Below are positions 25,199 through 33,964 of a stretch of 64,000 nt of DNA, piece by piece. The DNA is from an uncultured Flavobacteriaceae bacterium. Its GTDB lineage: Bacteria > Bacteroidota > Bacteroidia > Flavobacteriales > Flavobacteriaceae. The notes under the pieces were generated by a model. That model did not search any database. It was not told the DNA's origin and saw only the letters and a program-made list of their open reading frames with translations. A program made the translations under genes and the position numbers. The stretch spans positions 62,001 to 126,000 of the forward strand of contig CANMSN010000003.1 in assembly GCA_947500585.1 (NCBI GenBank), written 5' to 3'. The stretch's first letter is position 1. Every line of letters starts with the position of its first letter.

Positions 25199-26443
25199 AT
25201 GGCAAAAATAATTCCATTTAAAGCAGTAAGACCAACCAGAGCAATTGTAGGCTTAGTTGCTTCGCGTTCATATCAAAGTTATACCATAAACGAACGTGAA
25301 TCGCGTATGAGTTATAATCCCTATTCATTTTTACATATTGTAAACCCAGGTTATAAATACGATCAGGTAATTAAAGGTGAAGAGCGTTACAAACTAGTTA
25401 AAAACAGATATTTAGAATTTAAGGAAGAAGGCGTATTCATTACAGATAAAAAACCGGCTTTATATGTGTATAAAATAGTAAATCGTCACAATCAAACTTT
25501 TAATGGTATTATAGCTGCAACCAGTGCAGAAGACTACGAAAAAGATATTATTAAAAAGCATGAAGACACCATTGAATCTAGAGAAAAAACTTTTAAAAAT
25601 TATTTAAAAACAGTAGGTTTTAATGCGGAACCTGTCCTTCTCACCTACCCAGACAACACAATTATTGAAGATATTATTACAGAAACTCAAAAAAAACATG
25701 CTGAATATGAGTTTACTATGACCTATAAAGACACGCATTACTTATGGAAAATTGATGATGAAGCCATTATCAAATCAATACAAAACGAATTTGAAAAAAT
25801 GAATACCATCTATATTGCTGATGGGCATCATAGATCGGCATCTTCACATTTATTATGTCAAGAGGAAAAAAAATTAAATCCAAATCACAACGGTTCAGAA
25901 TCATATAATTTTTTCATGTCCTATTTAATTCCAGAATCAGATTTGGTAATTCACGAATTTAACCGCTTAGTGAAAGACCTTAATGGACTAACCAAGGAAG
26001 CGTTTTTAATAAAATTAGATTCTGTTTTCCGAATTAAAAACCAAGGCAACACACCATATAAACCAACCAAGACGCATCATTTTAGTATGTATTTAGATGG
26101 CGAATTTTATGCGCTATATTTGCGGAAATCTGCTTATGAATTTAAAACATCATTGGATGATTTAGACGCCTATATACTCTATAAAACCATATTGAAACCT
26201 ATTTTAGGGATTAAGGATTTACGTAATAACAATCGTATTGAATATTCACACACACATGGAAAAGACGAAACAGTGAATATAAAAGCCAGTGTTGATAGTG
26301 GTGAATTTAAAGTTGGTTTTGGCATGTGTGCGGCAACTGTAAATCAAATGAAACAAATTGCAAACGATGGCTTAAAAATGCCACCAAAAAGCACCTATAT
26401 TTTACCAAAGTTAAGAAGTGGAATTACAATTTATGAATATTGA
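25199..26443 (+). CDS. DUF1015 family protein
   Basis: 414 aa, full length. It starts AKIIPFKAVRPTRAIVGLVAS, then RESRMSYNPYSFLHIVNPG (the conserved NP.SFL..I segment), the invariant YIADGHHRSASSHLL (about 203-217) and the terminal MPPKSTYILPKLRSGITIYEY. The ADGHHR motif suggests a metal- or phosphate-binding active site, but no activity is established that I can cite. In several Bacteroidota this gene lies beside serC and serA; here those are 22 kb away. The YggS-like gene starts two bases after its stop, so the two are co-transcribed. Confidence 0.9.
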   Translation: MAKIIPFKAVRPTRAIVGLVASRSYQSYTINERESRMSYNPYSFLHIVNPGYKYDQVIKGEERYKLVKNRYLEFKEEGVFITDKKPALYVYKIVNRHNQTFNGIIAATSAEDYEKDIIKKHEDTIESREKTFKNYLKTVGFNAEPVLLTYPDNTIIEDIITETQKKHAEYEFTMTYKDTHYLWKIDDEAIIKSIQNEFEKMNTIYIADGHHRSASSHLLCQEEKKLNPNHNGSESYNFFMSYLIPESDLVIHEFNRLVKDLNGLTKEAFLIKLDSVFRIKNQGNTPYKPTKTHHFSMYLDGEFYALYLRKSAYEFKTSLDDLDAYILYKTILKPILGIKDLRNNNRIEYSHTHGKDETVNIKASVDSGEFKVGFGMCAATVNQMKQIANDGLKMPPKSTYILPKLRSGITIYEY

Positions 26444-26445
26444 TA

Positions 26446-27114
26446 ATGAGTATTAAAGAAAATCTGAATAAAATAAAATCCACATTACCCGAACATGTAA
26501 CTCTGGTAGCCGTTTCAAAAACCAAACCTGTAAGCGATTTAATGGAAGCTTATAATGCTAATCAACGAATTTTTGGTGAAAACAAGATTCAAGAAATGGC
26601 AGAAAAACATGAAGTTATGCCTAAAGATGTTGAATGGCATATGATAGGGCATGTTCAGCGTAATAAGGTAAAATATATGGCGCCATTTGTGAGCTTAATT
26701 CATGGTGTTGATAATTTTAAATTACTAGCAGAAATAAATAAACAGGCTCAAAAAAATGACAGAATCATTGATTGCTTATTTCAAATAAAAATAGCTGAAG
26801 AAGATTCAAAGTTTGGCATGTCTCCAAAAGAAGCTTCAGAAATTATACAATACGAAGATTTTTTAGAACTAAAAAATATAAGAATTACTGGTGTTATGGG
26901 AATGGCTACTTTTACTGATGACCAAATTCAAATAGAAAAAGAATTCAAACTATTAAAGTCTACTTTTGAAGCATTAAAAAAATTAGATTCTGAAAACTGC
27001 AAACTAAAAACCATTAGCATGGGCATGAGTGGTGACTTTAAATTAGCAATTGAATTTGGAAGCACTATGATTCGAGTGGGAAGTAGTATATTTGGAAGCA
27101 GAAATTATAATTAA
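26446..27114 (+). CDS. YggS-family pyridoxal-phosphate homeostasis protein
   Basis: 222 aa from the ATG at 26446 (a TTG at 26440 overlaps the upstream stop region). VTLVAVSKTKP carries the PLP-binding Lys25, followed by FGENKIQEMAEKHE, WHMIGHVQRNKVKYM, GVMGMATFTDD and the phosphate-binding SMGMSGDFKLAIEFGSTMIRVGSSIFG. This is the single-domain alanine-racemase-like fold (YggS/PLPBP) that holds PLP and regulates its free level rather than catalysing racemisation. Downstream of DUF1015 with a 2-bp gap. A dispersed repeat starts 2 bp after its stop. Confidence 0.94.
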   Translation: MSIKENLNKIKSTLPEHVTLVAVSKTKPVSDLMEAYNANQRIFGENKIQEMAEKHEVMPKDVEWHMIGHVQRNKVKYMAPFVSLIHGVDNFKLLAEINKQAQKNDRIIDCLFQIKIAEEDSKFGMSPKEASEIIQYEDFLELKNIRITGVMGMATFTDDQIQIEKEFKLLKSTFEALKKLDSENCKLKTISMGMSGDFKLAIEFGSTMIRVGSSIFGSRNYN

Positions 27115-27116
27115 TT

Positions 27117-27211
27117 CGTCATTACGAGGAGCTTAAGCGACGTGGTAATCTGTCTATTTTAAGTTTTAACTAATAAGATTGTCACGACTTTAAAAAAAGT
27201 CTCATAATGAC
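27117..27211. repeat. palindromic dispersed repeat, GTCATTGCGAGG family, copy 3
   Basis: CGTCATTACGAGGAG pairs with CTCATAATGAC, and inner GTGGTAATCTG with AAGATTGTCACG; 95 bp, more diverged than copies 1 and 2. Confidence 0.75.
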
Positions 27212-27249
27212 TTAAATCAACAAAAAACAAATAAACGCATAAACAATTT

Positions 27250-28614
27250 TTGTACGCAATATTAGACATAGAAACCACTGGTGGTAAGTATAATGAAGAA
27301 GGCATAACAGAAATTGCTATTTATAAGTATGATGGTCATGAAGTAGTCGACCAGTTTATAAGTCTTATTAACCCAGAGCGTGATATTCAACCTTTTGTAG
27401 TAAACTTAACGGGCATAAATAGTGGTATGTTACGTAATGCGCCTAAATTTTATGAAGTGGCTAAACGCATCATAGAAATTACTGAGGATTGTATTTTAGT
27501 CGCACATAACGCACAGTTTGATTACCGAATTTTAGGAACAGAATTCAGAAGATTAGGTTACGATTTTAAACGAAAATCATTATGCACAGTTGAGTTATCT
27601 AAAGACTTAATCCCAGATCAACCTTCTTATAGTTTAGGCAAATTAGTACGCTCGCTAGGAATTCCAGTTACTGATAGACATCGTGCTTCAGGCGATGCAT
27701 TAGCCACTGTGAAGTTGTTTAAAATGTTATTGGACAAAGATTCAACAAAAACCATTATACAAAAATCTGTTCGATTAAATCCCAAGCGCCAATTAGAACC
27801 CAGACATCTTGACATTCTGGACAGTTTACCATCAATAACTGGCGTTTATTACATTCATAAAGCTGATGGCGAAATTATTTATATAGGAAAGAGTAACAAT
27901 ATAAAAAAGCGGATAAATCAACATTTCACGAATACAAATCATAAATCGAAAAAAATACAAGTGCAAGTAACTGCCGTTACTTATGAAGCAACAGGTAGTG
28001 AATTGGTTGCACTTTTAAAAGAAAGTGAAGAAATAAAACGTGTAAAACCTATTCATAATAGAGCTTTACGTCGAAACATTTTTACACACGCTTTATATAG
28101 TTATAAAGATGAAAACAGCTATTTAAATCTTAAAATTGATATTGTAGATGGTCGTAAAAAACCTATTACTACTTTTAGTAATCGGCAAAGTGGAAAAAGC
28201 TTTATAACAAGAGCAGTAGAGGACTATAATTTATGTCAAAAATTGGCTGGATTGTACAAAACTAAAAGCAGCTGCTTTAAATATGACATAAAAGAATGCG
28301 AAGGTGCTTGTATTCAAAAAGAAGCTCCTGAAATTTACAACAAACGTGTTCAAACTTTAATTGATAAAAATAGTTATACCAATAAAAATATGGTAATTAT
28401 TGATAAAGGTAGAGACATTGATGAACGTAGTGCAATTTTAATTGAAAATGGTGTATTTAAAGGTTTAGGTTTCTTCAACTTAAATTATCAAATTAATAAT
28501 ATTGAGGTTTTAGAATCTATTATTACACCCATGAATAACAATAGGCATACACAGCATATTATTCAAAGTTATCTCAGAAAAAATAAACGATTAAAAATTA
28601 TTACATTCGATTAA
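27250..28614 (+). CDS. DnaQ-like 3'-5' exonuclease fused to a GIY-YIG (UvrC/Cho-like) nuclease
   Basis: 454 aa. The DEDDh exonuclease domain (1-165) has D6 and E8 (LDIETTGG), D91 (HNAQFDYRI) and H144...D149 (DRHRASGDA). The GIY-YIG domain (about 195-275) has GVYYIH at 198-203, YIG at 211-213 and R221. A UvrC-like Cys segment SCFKYDIKECEGACI (C342, C350, C354) and a C-terminal domain follow. The start is TTG at 27250, with the first residues YAILDIETTGG matching the usual N-terminus; no ATG is available upstream. Family knowledge: such fusions combine proofreading-type exonuclease and Cho-like incision activities, presumably in DNA repair. The next gene's ATG directly abuts the stop codon. Confidence 0.92.
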   Translation: MYAILDIETTGGKYNEEGITEIAIYKYDGHEVVDQFISLINPERDIQPFVVNLTGINSGMLRNAPKFYEVAKRIIEITEDCILVAHNAQFDYRILGTEFRRLGYDFKRKSLCTVELSKDLIPDQPSYSLGKLVRSLGIPVTDRHRASGDALATVKLFKMLLDKDSTKTIIQKSVRLNPKRQLEPRHLDILDSLPSITGVYYIHKADGEIIYIGKSNNIKKRINQHFTNTNHKSKKIQVQVTAVTYEATGSELVALLKESEEIKRVKPIHNRALRRNIFTHALYSYKDENSYLNLKIDIVDGRKKPITTFSNRQSGKSFITRAVEDYNLCQKLAGLYKTKSSCFKYDIKECEGACIQKEAPEIYNKRVQTLIDKNSYTNKNMVIIDKGRDIDERSAILIENGVFKGLGFFNLNYQINNIEVLESIITPMNNNRHTQHIIQSYLRKNKRLKIITFD

Positions 28615-30579
28615 ATGAAACGGCAAATTTCTACTATAATATTTCTATTTATTTCATCTTTTGTGTTTTCTCAAACTGATTACAATACTAGTAAATACAG
28701 AGTGACTTTAAGTGATTTAGAAATGAAAACTTATGAAAAAGATTCAACTGCAAATGCTTTAGTACTATATGAATATGGAAATAGTTATGTTGATAAAAAC
28801 GATTATGATTTAAGAACCGAAGAGAAACACAAAATAAAAATTCTTAACAAAGAAGGATTTGATCAAGCTACGGTTATTATTTATTTATACAACAACAATA
28901 GAAACTCAGAAAGTATAAAAGATATTATTGCCACAACGTATAATTTAGAAGATGGTAACGTTATTATCACCAAATTAGAGAAAGAAGATATTTTTGAAGA
29001 AAAATATAATGATAATTATACCTTAGTAAAATTCACGCTACCAAACATAAAAGAAGGATCTGTGATCACTTATGGCTATACTAAAAAATCACCTTTTATG
29101 TTTAAATACAAGGGATGGGATTTTCAAAGTGAAATACCAAAAATATATAGTGAATACAGAGCTAGCATACCCGCAAATTGGGATTATAATATAAAACTTG
29201 TTGGGGCACAAAAACTATCTGAAAACGAATCTGAATTGAAGGAAAATTGTTTAACTGGCGGTAATGGGGCTTATGCACATTGTGGTAACTACAAATATGT
29301 TATGGAAAATATTCCAGCTTTTATTGAGGAAGATTTCATGACTAGTAAACAAAACTATTTGTCCAGAATTGAGTACGAACTCAAAACTTTTTCAGGTTTT
29401 AATGGTGTTATAAGTGATTATACAAAAACATGGGAAACCGTAGATAAAGATTTAAAAACCGATGGAGACCTAGGTAGACAACTTAAAAAGTCTATTGATT
29501 TGAATGAATTACTAAGTGAAGACATTATTAATGAGCCAAATGTTTTAAAAAAAGCACATTCAATTTATAATTACGTACAAGAAAACTTTACATGGAATGG
29601 TGATTATAAATTATTTACAGAAGGCTCAGTCAAAGACTTACTAAAAAATAATTCTGGCAATGCTTCATCTATAAATATTTTACTGCACAACCTTTTAAAA
29701 GAAGCTGATATTGAGGTGAAACCCGTTTTAATTTCCACAAGAGATAATGGTTTTGCTACAAAAATTCATCCTGTTTTATCAGATTTCAATTACCTAATAG
29801 TACAAGCAACTATTAATAAAAAAACCTATTTATTGGATGCCACAGATAAATACTTAAGTTTTGGAGATATTCCTTTTAGATGTTTAAACGAATATGGACG
29901 CTTACTAGATTTTAAAAACGGCAGTGAATGGATAGATATAAAACCAATAAATAAATCATCTATTCAATATAAAGTTGATCTTAAGCTAAATGAAGATGGT
30001 ATTATTGGAGGTGAAGTAAACTCAAAAATAACTGGTTATCATGCATTGCGAAGTAAGAAAAAATACTATGCTAATCCTGATTTGTACATAAAAAAAATTG
30101 AAGACAGAAATCCATATTTTGAAATTTTGGATTTTGATTTAACCGATGAAGATATTAAAAGTAAGGATTTTAAGGAGAAATACTCTTTAGAATACCAATC
30201 AGATGAAACTGGAAATAATATTTATTTAAACCCGTTTTTTGTTACTTTTTTCAATGAAAACCCATTTAAACTTCAAGAAAGAACATACCCTATTGATTTT
30301 GGTTATAAAGACAGTTATTTATATATTCTTAAATTAGATTTCAGTAAAAATTATTCCGTTGCCGAAAAGCCAATAGATGTAAATGTGGCATTACCAAATA
30401 ATACTGGAACATTACGTTTTGCTACTGCAAATACAGGGAATTCAATAAATGTATTATTAAAAATAGAATTCAAATCTCATATTTACACACCAGAATATTA
30501 CCCTTATCTCAAAGAATTTTTTAGTAAAATTGTTGACATCCAAACCAAATCATTGGTGCTTTTAAAGAAACATGAATAA
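28615..30579 (+). CDS. DUF3857 protein with degenerate transglutaminase-like domain
   Basis: 654 aa with a signal peptide (1-20, ending FVFSQ). DUF3857 (about 50-215) is followed by a transglutaminase-like domain (about 300-415) and a C-terminal beta-rich region (about 440-640). At the position of the catalytic Cys the sequence is SGNASSINILL (347-357), and where His is expected it is FNYLIV (391-396); only the Asp (LLDATD, 411) remains. It is therefore probably a non-catalytic structural or binding protein in the periplasm. The gene begins directly after the stop of the DnaQ-GIY-YIG gene, so they are co-transcribed, though no functional link is evident. Confidence 0.88.
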   Translation: MKRQISTIIFLFISSFVFSQTDYNTSKYRVTLSDLEMKTYEKDSTANALVLYEYGNSYVDKNDYDLRTEEKHKIKILNKEGFDQATVIIYLYNNNRNSESIKDIIATTYNLEDGNVIITKLEKEDIFEEKYNDNYTLVKFTLPNIKEGSVITYGYTKKSPFMFKYKGWDFQSEIPKIYSEYRASIPANWDYNIKLVGAQKLSENESELKENCLTGGNGAYAHCGNYKYVMENIPAFIEEDFMTSKQNYLSRIEYELKTFSGFNGVISDYTKTWETVDKDLKTDGDLGRQLKKSIDLNELLSEDIINEPNVLKKAHSIYNYVQENFTWNGDYKLFTEGSVKDLLKNNSGNASSINILLHNLLKEADIEVKPVLISTRDNGFATKIHPVLSDFNYLIVQATINKKTYLLDATDKYLSFGDIPFRCLNEYGRLLDFKNGSEWIDIKPINKSSIQYKVDLKLNEDGIIGGEVNSKITGYHALRSKKKYYANPDLYIKKIEDRNPYFEILDFDLTDEDIKSKDFKEKYSLEYQSDETGNNIYLNPFFVTFFNENPFKLQERTYPIDFGYKDSYLYILKLDFSKNYSVAEKPIDVNVALPNNTGTLRFATANTGNSINVLLKIEFKSHIYTPEYYPYLKEFFSKIVDIQTKSLVLLKKHE

Positions 30580-30600
30580 TCTTTTCATAAATTTGAATAA

Positions 30601-31449
30601 ATGAGTGACACGACTAAAAAAAGCTGGAAAACCAAACTTCATGATATTATTTATGAAGCGGATACACCTACTGGCAAATTATTCGATATTATATTACTTA
30701 TTACCATAATAGCAAGTATTATACTTGTTATGCTAGAGAGTATCAAAAGTTTTGATAATAAATTCCATAACTTTCTAAACATAGCTGAATGGATAATTAC
30801 TATTTTATTCAGTATTGAATATATTGCAAGAATAATTACCGTTAAAAAACCTCTGAATTATATTTTTAGTTTTTACGGTATTATAGATTTGCTTTCCACA
30901 ATTCCAAAATATATTTCCTTACTATTTGGAGGTATACACGCCCTTGCAGCATTACGAGCGCTTCGTTTACTTCGGGTTTTCAGAATTTTAAAACTAGCGC
31001 GCTATTTAGGAGCCTCAAATATGTTAGCTTCAGCTTTAAAGGCTAGTCGTGCTAAAATATCAGTATTTCTATTTGCAGTGCTTATATTATCTATCATTTT
31101 TGGTACACTCATGTATTTAATTGAAGGAGAAGCAAGTGGGTTTACTAGTATTCCTATAAGTGTGTATTGGTGTATTGTAACTCTTACTACGGTGGGTTTT
31201 GGTGACATAGCTCCAGTAACACCAGTAGGACAACTAATTGCAGCCATAATTATGATTTTAGGTTACGGTATTATTGCTGTACCAACAGGAATAGTTTCTG
31301 CAGAATATACGAGCCAAAACAAAACTAAACAAGATTCTGAAAAACCTAAGGTTAATCTCAATTCTCAATCCTGTGAGAATTGTTTAGCAGAAAATCATAA
31401 GGATAAAGCAGATTACTGCTATAATTGTGGAGAACGATTACATGATTAA
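30601..31449 (+). CDS. voltage-gated potassium channel with C-terminal zinc ribbon
   Basis: 282 aa. Six membrane helices: S1 about 28-47, S2 about 62-80, S3 about 88-105, S4 with regularly spaced Arg (ALRALRLLRVFRILKLARY, 117-135), S5 about 152-174 and S6 about 210-233. The pore loop carries the K+ selectivity filter TTVGFGD at 196-202. The cytoplasmic tail has a four-Cys ribbon, C258-x2-C261 and C273-x2-C276 (SCENC...YCYNC), an unusual addition to a Kv-like channel that may sense metal or redox state. It lies 21 bp after the DUF3857 gene and 8 bp before miaA. Assignment as a K+ channel is firm; the ribbon's role is unknown. Confidence 0.93.
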   Translation: MSDTTKKSWKTKLHDIIYEADTPTGKLFDIILLITIIASIILVMLESIKSFDNKFHNFLNIAEWIITILFSIEYIARIITVKKPLNYIFSFYGIIDLLSTIPKYISLLFGGIHALAALRALRLLRVFRILKLARYLGASNMLASALKASRAKISVFLFAVLILSIIFGTLMYLIEGEASGFTSIPISVYWCIVTLTTVGFGDIAPVTPVGQLIAAIIMILGYGIIAVPTGIVSAEYTSQNKTKQDSEKPKVNLNSQSCENCLAENHKDKADYCYNCGERLHD

Positions 31450-31457
31450 AGACAATA

Positions 31458-32390
31458 ATGCCAACTAAAGTAGATCAAACTAAATACCTTATCTCCATTG
31501 TTGGTCCAACAGCAATTGGTAAAACTGCCTTGAGCATAAAGTTAGCACAACATTTTAATACTGAAATTATTTCAGCTGATTCTCGACAGTTTTTCAAAGA
31601 GATGCAAATTGGTACTGCTGCTCCTACTGAGACTGAATTAATTTCTGTAAAACATCACTTTATTCATCATAAATCTATACATGAAAGATACAATGTTGGT
31701 ACTTTTGAAAAAGACGCTTTAAACTGCTTAAAGAAACTTTTTAAAACACAAAATGTTGCTATTATGGTTGGTGGCTCAGGGCTTTATACTGATGCAGTAA
31801 CAAATGGTTTGGATGATTTTCCTGAGATAGACTCAACTATTCGTAAAAATCTTAATAAAATTTTAGAAACTAAAGGTTTACCAGATTTACAAAACCAGCT
31901 TAAACAATTAGATTTTAATGCTTATGAAACAATTGCTATTGACAATCCTCATCGTGTAATTCGTGCTTTAGAGATTTGTATTGGTACAGGTAAACCCTAT
32001 TCTTCATTTTTAAATAAAGGAAAAGAAAAGCGTGATTTCAAAACTATTACCGTTGGATTAACTGCCGAAAGAAATATTATTTATAACAGAATTAACAAAC
32101 GAGTTGATATTATGTTGCAAGAAGGGTTAATTGATGAAGTTAAAAGTTTAAAAGAATACCAAAATCTAAACGCATTAAATACTGTTGGTTACAAAGAATT
32201 ATTTAAATATTTAAATGAAGAATGGACTTTAGAATTTGCTATTTCAGAAATAAAAAAGAATACACGGCGCTTTGCTAAACGACAATTAACTTGGTTTAAA
32301 AAAGATAAAGAAACACTTTGGTTTGATTTCAGTACAGATTCAAATTTAGTTATATCTGATTTAGAAAATAAAATTCAAACTGAATATTAG
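31458..32390 (+). CDS. miaA: tRNA dimethylallyltransferase
   Basis: 310 aa. P-loop GPTAIGKT at 16-23 binds the pyrophosphate of dimethylallyl diphosphate. ISADSRQFFKEMQIGTAAPT (about 36-55), the MVGGSGLYTDAV helix and NPHRVIRALEI are all MiaA signatures, as is RRFAKRQLTWFKKD near the C-terminus. Role: adds the isopentenyl group to N6 of A37 in tRNAs reading codons that start with U. Last of a close plus-strand run that begins at 27250; the following 206-bp gap holds nothing I could assign with confidence. Confidence 0.97.
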   Translation: MPTKVDQTKYLISIVGPTAIGKTALSIKLAQHFNTEIISADSRQFFKEMQIGTAAPTETELISVKHHFIHHKSIHERYNVGTFEKDALNCLKKLFKTQNVAIMVGGSGLYTDAVTNGLDDFPEIDSTIRKNLNKILETKGLPDLQNQLKQLDFNAYETIAIDNPHRVIRALEICIGTGKPYSSFLNKGKEKRDFKTITVGLTAERNIIYNRINKRVDIMLQEGLIDEVKSLKEYQNLNALNTVGYKELFKYLNEEWTLEFAISEIKKNTRRFAKRQLTWFKKDKETLWFDFSTDSNLVISDLENKIQTEY

Positions 32391-32596
32391 CTCATTTTCT
32401 GATTAAAAAACAATATAATTAAGTAGGTTTTATCTTATTTTTATAATTTAAATGTTAAATTAAATTACTTTTAATCGATTTTATATGCTTTTTGTCGTAT
32501 ATTTAATGATATTTATTAGTTTTACAAAGTATAATCAGGCTAAATGAAATCTAACCAATTATTGATTAGAAAAAACAAAATTAGAAACTTAAGAAA

Positions 32597-33892
32597 ATGA
32601 AAAAAGCAATTAGTATATCTGTTTTTCTATTATTCACAATATCAATGATTGGTCAACGTATTGTTTTTCCTGGACAAAATCAAATCTATCGGTTTCTGGA
32701 AGACCCTTCATTTATATCACTAAATGGAGAATATAATATGACAAGTATGCTCCAAGTTTCAGATTCAGATGTTGCACAAACCTCACAATATATAGCTGCT
32801 CAACTGTCTTTTTTTGATAATGTGGCGTTTGGTTTAGATTACTCAAGGCATAGTTACGATGCTTTTCGCTATTCTCAAATTTTCCTGAGTGCTCGATATA
32901 AACTCGAACTCGGAAATCAATTCCATTATTTTAACATTGGTGGTTCTATTGGCTCTGGAAAGTTAAATGAAGTAGATACTTCAAAAGATAACGATATTAA
33001 TACTTTATACAGATTAGGGTTTCACTATACAAACTTCAATCTTACTATTGGTGGTTATATGAATACATACCCAACACAAAATGATCCTTTGGTAAATATA
33101 CTTAATCCACTTTCAACAACGGAAGGCTATACACTATACCTATCGTATCAATTGGCTCTTTCTGATTACTTGAGATTAACTCCTTCTGTAAAGTACAATT
33201 CTTATGATGAACTTGACATTTATGAAGGTACTGCCGCTTTAAACTATAGAGATAAATATGATTTAGCAGTTTCTTATAAGGGCGATTATTCCATAAACGC
33301 CGTATTAGGTGCGAAGTTTTTTAACAGATTAAAAGTAAGTTACTCTTATGAAAGCGCTATTGGAATACAAAATTTTAATGATGTGCATGCCTTAGGCATT
33401 TCAGTAGATTTAAGAGCAAAAGAAGCGGACATACCTGAATGGTTAGCAAATGTTAAAAGAAATAGAGAGAAACTAAATCGTATAAAAAAGGTGAAAGAAG
33501 AGCCAGTAATAGCTGTTGAAGAACCTGAAACTAATAATACTGTAGAGGAAATCATTGAAAAAGTATTAACGCCAGAAGAAATTGAAAAAGCTGAACTTGC
33601 TAAGTATCCTGTAATGACGGAAGAAACGCCATCAGATATTGTAGGGGATCAATTAAAACCTGGATACTATATTATTCTTGGTAGTTATAAAAAAGTTGAA
33701 AATGCTGAAAAAGAAATTCAGCGATTGAGAGAAAGTGGCGCTTATGCAAGATACGGTAAAAAAGATGCTAATGATGATTTCAATTATGTTTATGTAGATC
33801 GTTATGATGACAGAGATATCGCTATTAAACGTACCATATCAAAACAAAGTGAAAAAGGTTTTGAAAGAGTATGGTTACTTCGTGTTAAATAA
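32597..33892 (+). CDS. PorP/SprF-type outer-membrane protein with C-terminal SPOR domain
   Basis: 431 aa with a signal peptide (1-19, ending SMIGQ). Residues about 20-280 are a PorP/SprF barrel: QNQIYRFLEDPSFISLNGEYNMTSMLQVS at the N-terminus and FLSARYKLELGN / FNIGGSIGSGKL strands. A charged Glu/Lys-rich linker (about 290-345) leads to a SPOR domain (about 353-431: GYYIILGSYKKVENAEKEIQ ... FERVWLLRVK). PorP/SprF proteins belong to the type IX secretion/gliding system; SPOR domains bind denuded peptidoglycan. The fusion could anchor the barrel to the cell wall. No other type IX gene is nearby, so it may be an accessory paralogue. Confidence 0.88.
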   Translation: MKKAISISVFLLFTISMIGQRIVFPGQNQIYRFLEDPSFISLNGEYNMTSMLQVSDSDVAQTSQYIAAQLSFFDNVAFGLDYSRHSYDAFRYSQIFLSARYKLELGNQFHYFNIGGSIGSGKLNEVDTSKDNDINTLYRLGFHYTNFNLTIGGYMNTYPTQNDPLVNILNPLSTTEGYTLYLSYQLALSDYLRLTPSVKYNSYDELDIYEGTAALNYRDKYDLAVSYKGDYSINAVLGAKFFNRLKVSYSYESAIGIQNFNDVHALGISVDLRAKEADIPEWLANVKRNREKLNRIKKVKEEPVIAVEEPETNNTVEEIIEKVLTPEEIEKAELAKYPVMTEETPSDIVGDQLKPGYYIILGSYKKVENAEKEIQRLRESGAYARYGKKDANDDFNYVYVDRYDDRDIAIKRTISKQSEKGFERVWLLRVK

Positions 33893-33910
33893 TGTAACTG
33901 TCTTAAATCA

Positions 33911-33952
33911 AAAAAGAAAATCTCAGATTAAATAATCTGAGATTTTCTTTTT
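33911..33952. terminator. strong bidirectional terminator
   Basis: A perfect 20-bp inverted repeat with only two central bases: AAAAAGAAAATCTCAGATTA and its complement. A/T runs at both ends let it end transcription of the PorP-SPOR gene (plus) and parC (minus). Confidence 0.85.
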
Positions 33953-33964
33953 ATTTGACATTTA

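Noticed and set aside
24082-27211. CRISPR-like spaced repeats
   Set aside because: Three palindromic elements separated by whole genes, with no regular spacer length and no cas genes.
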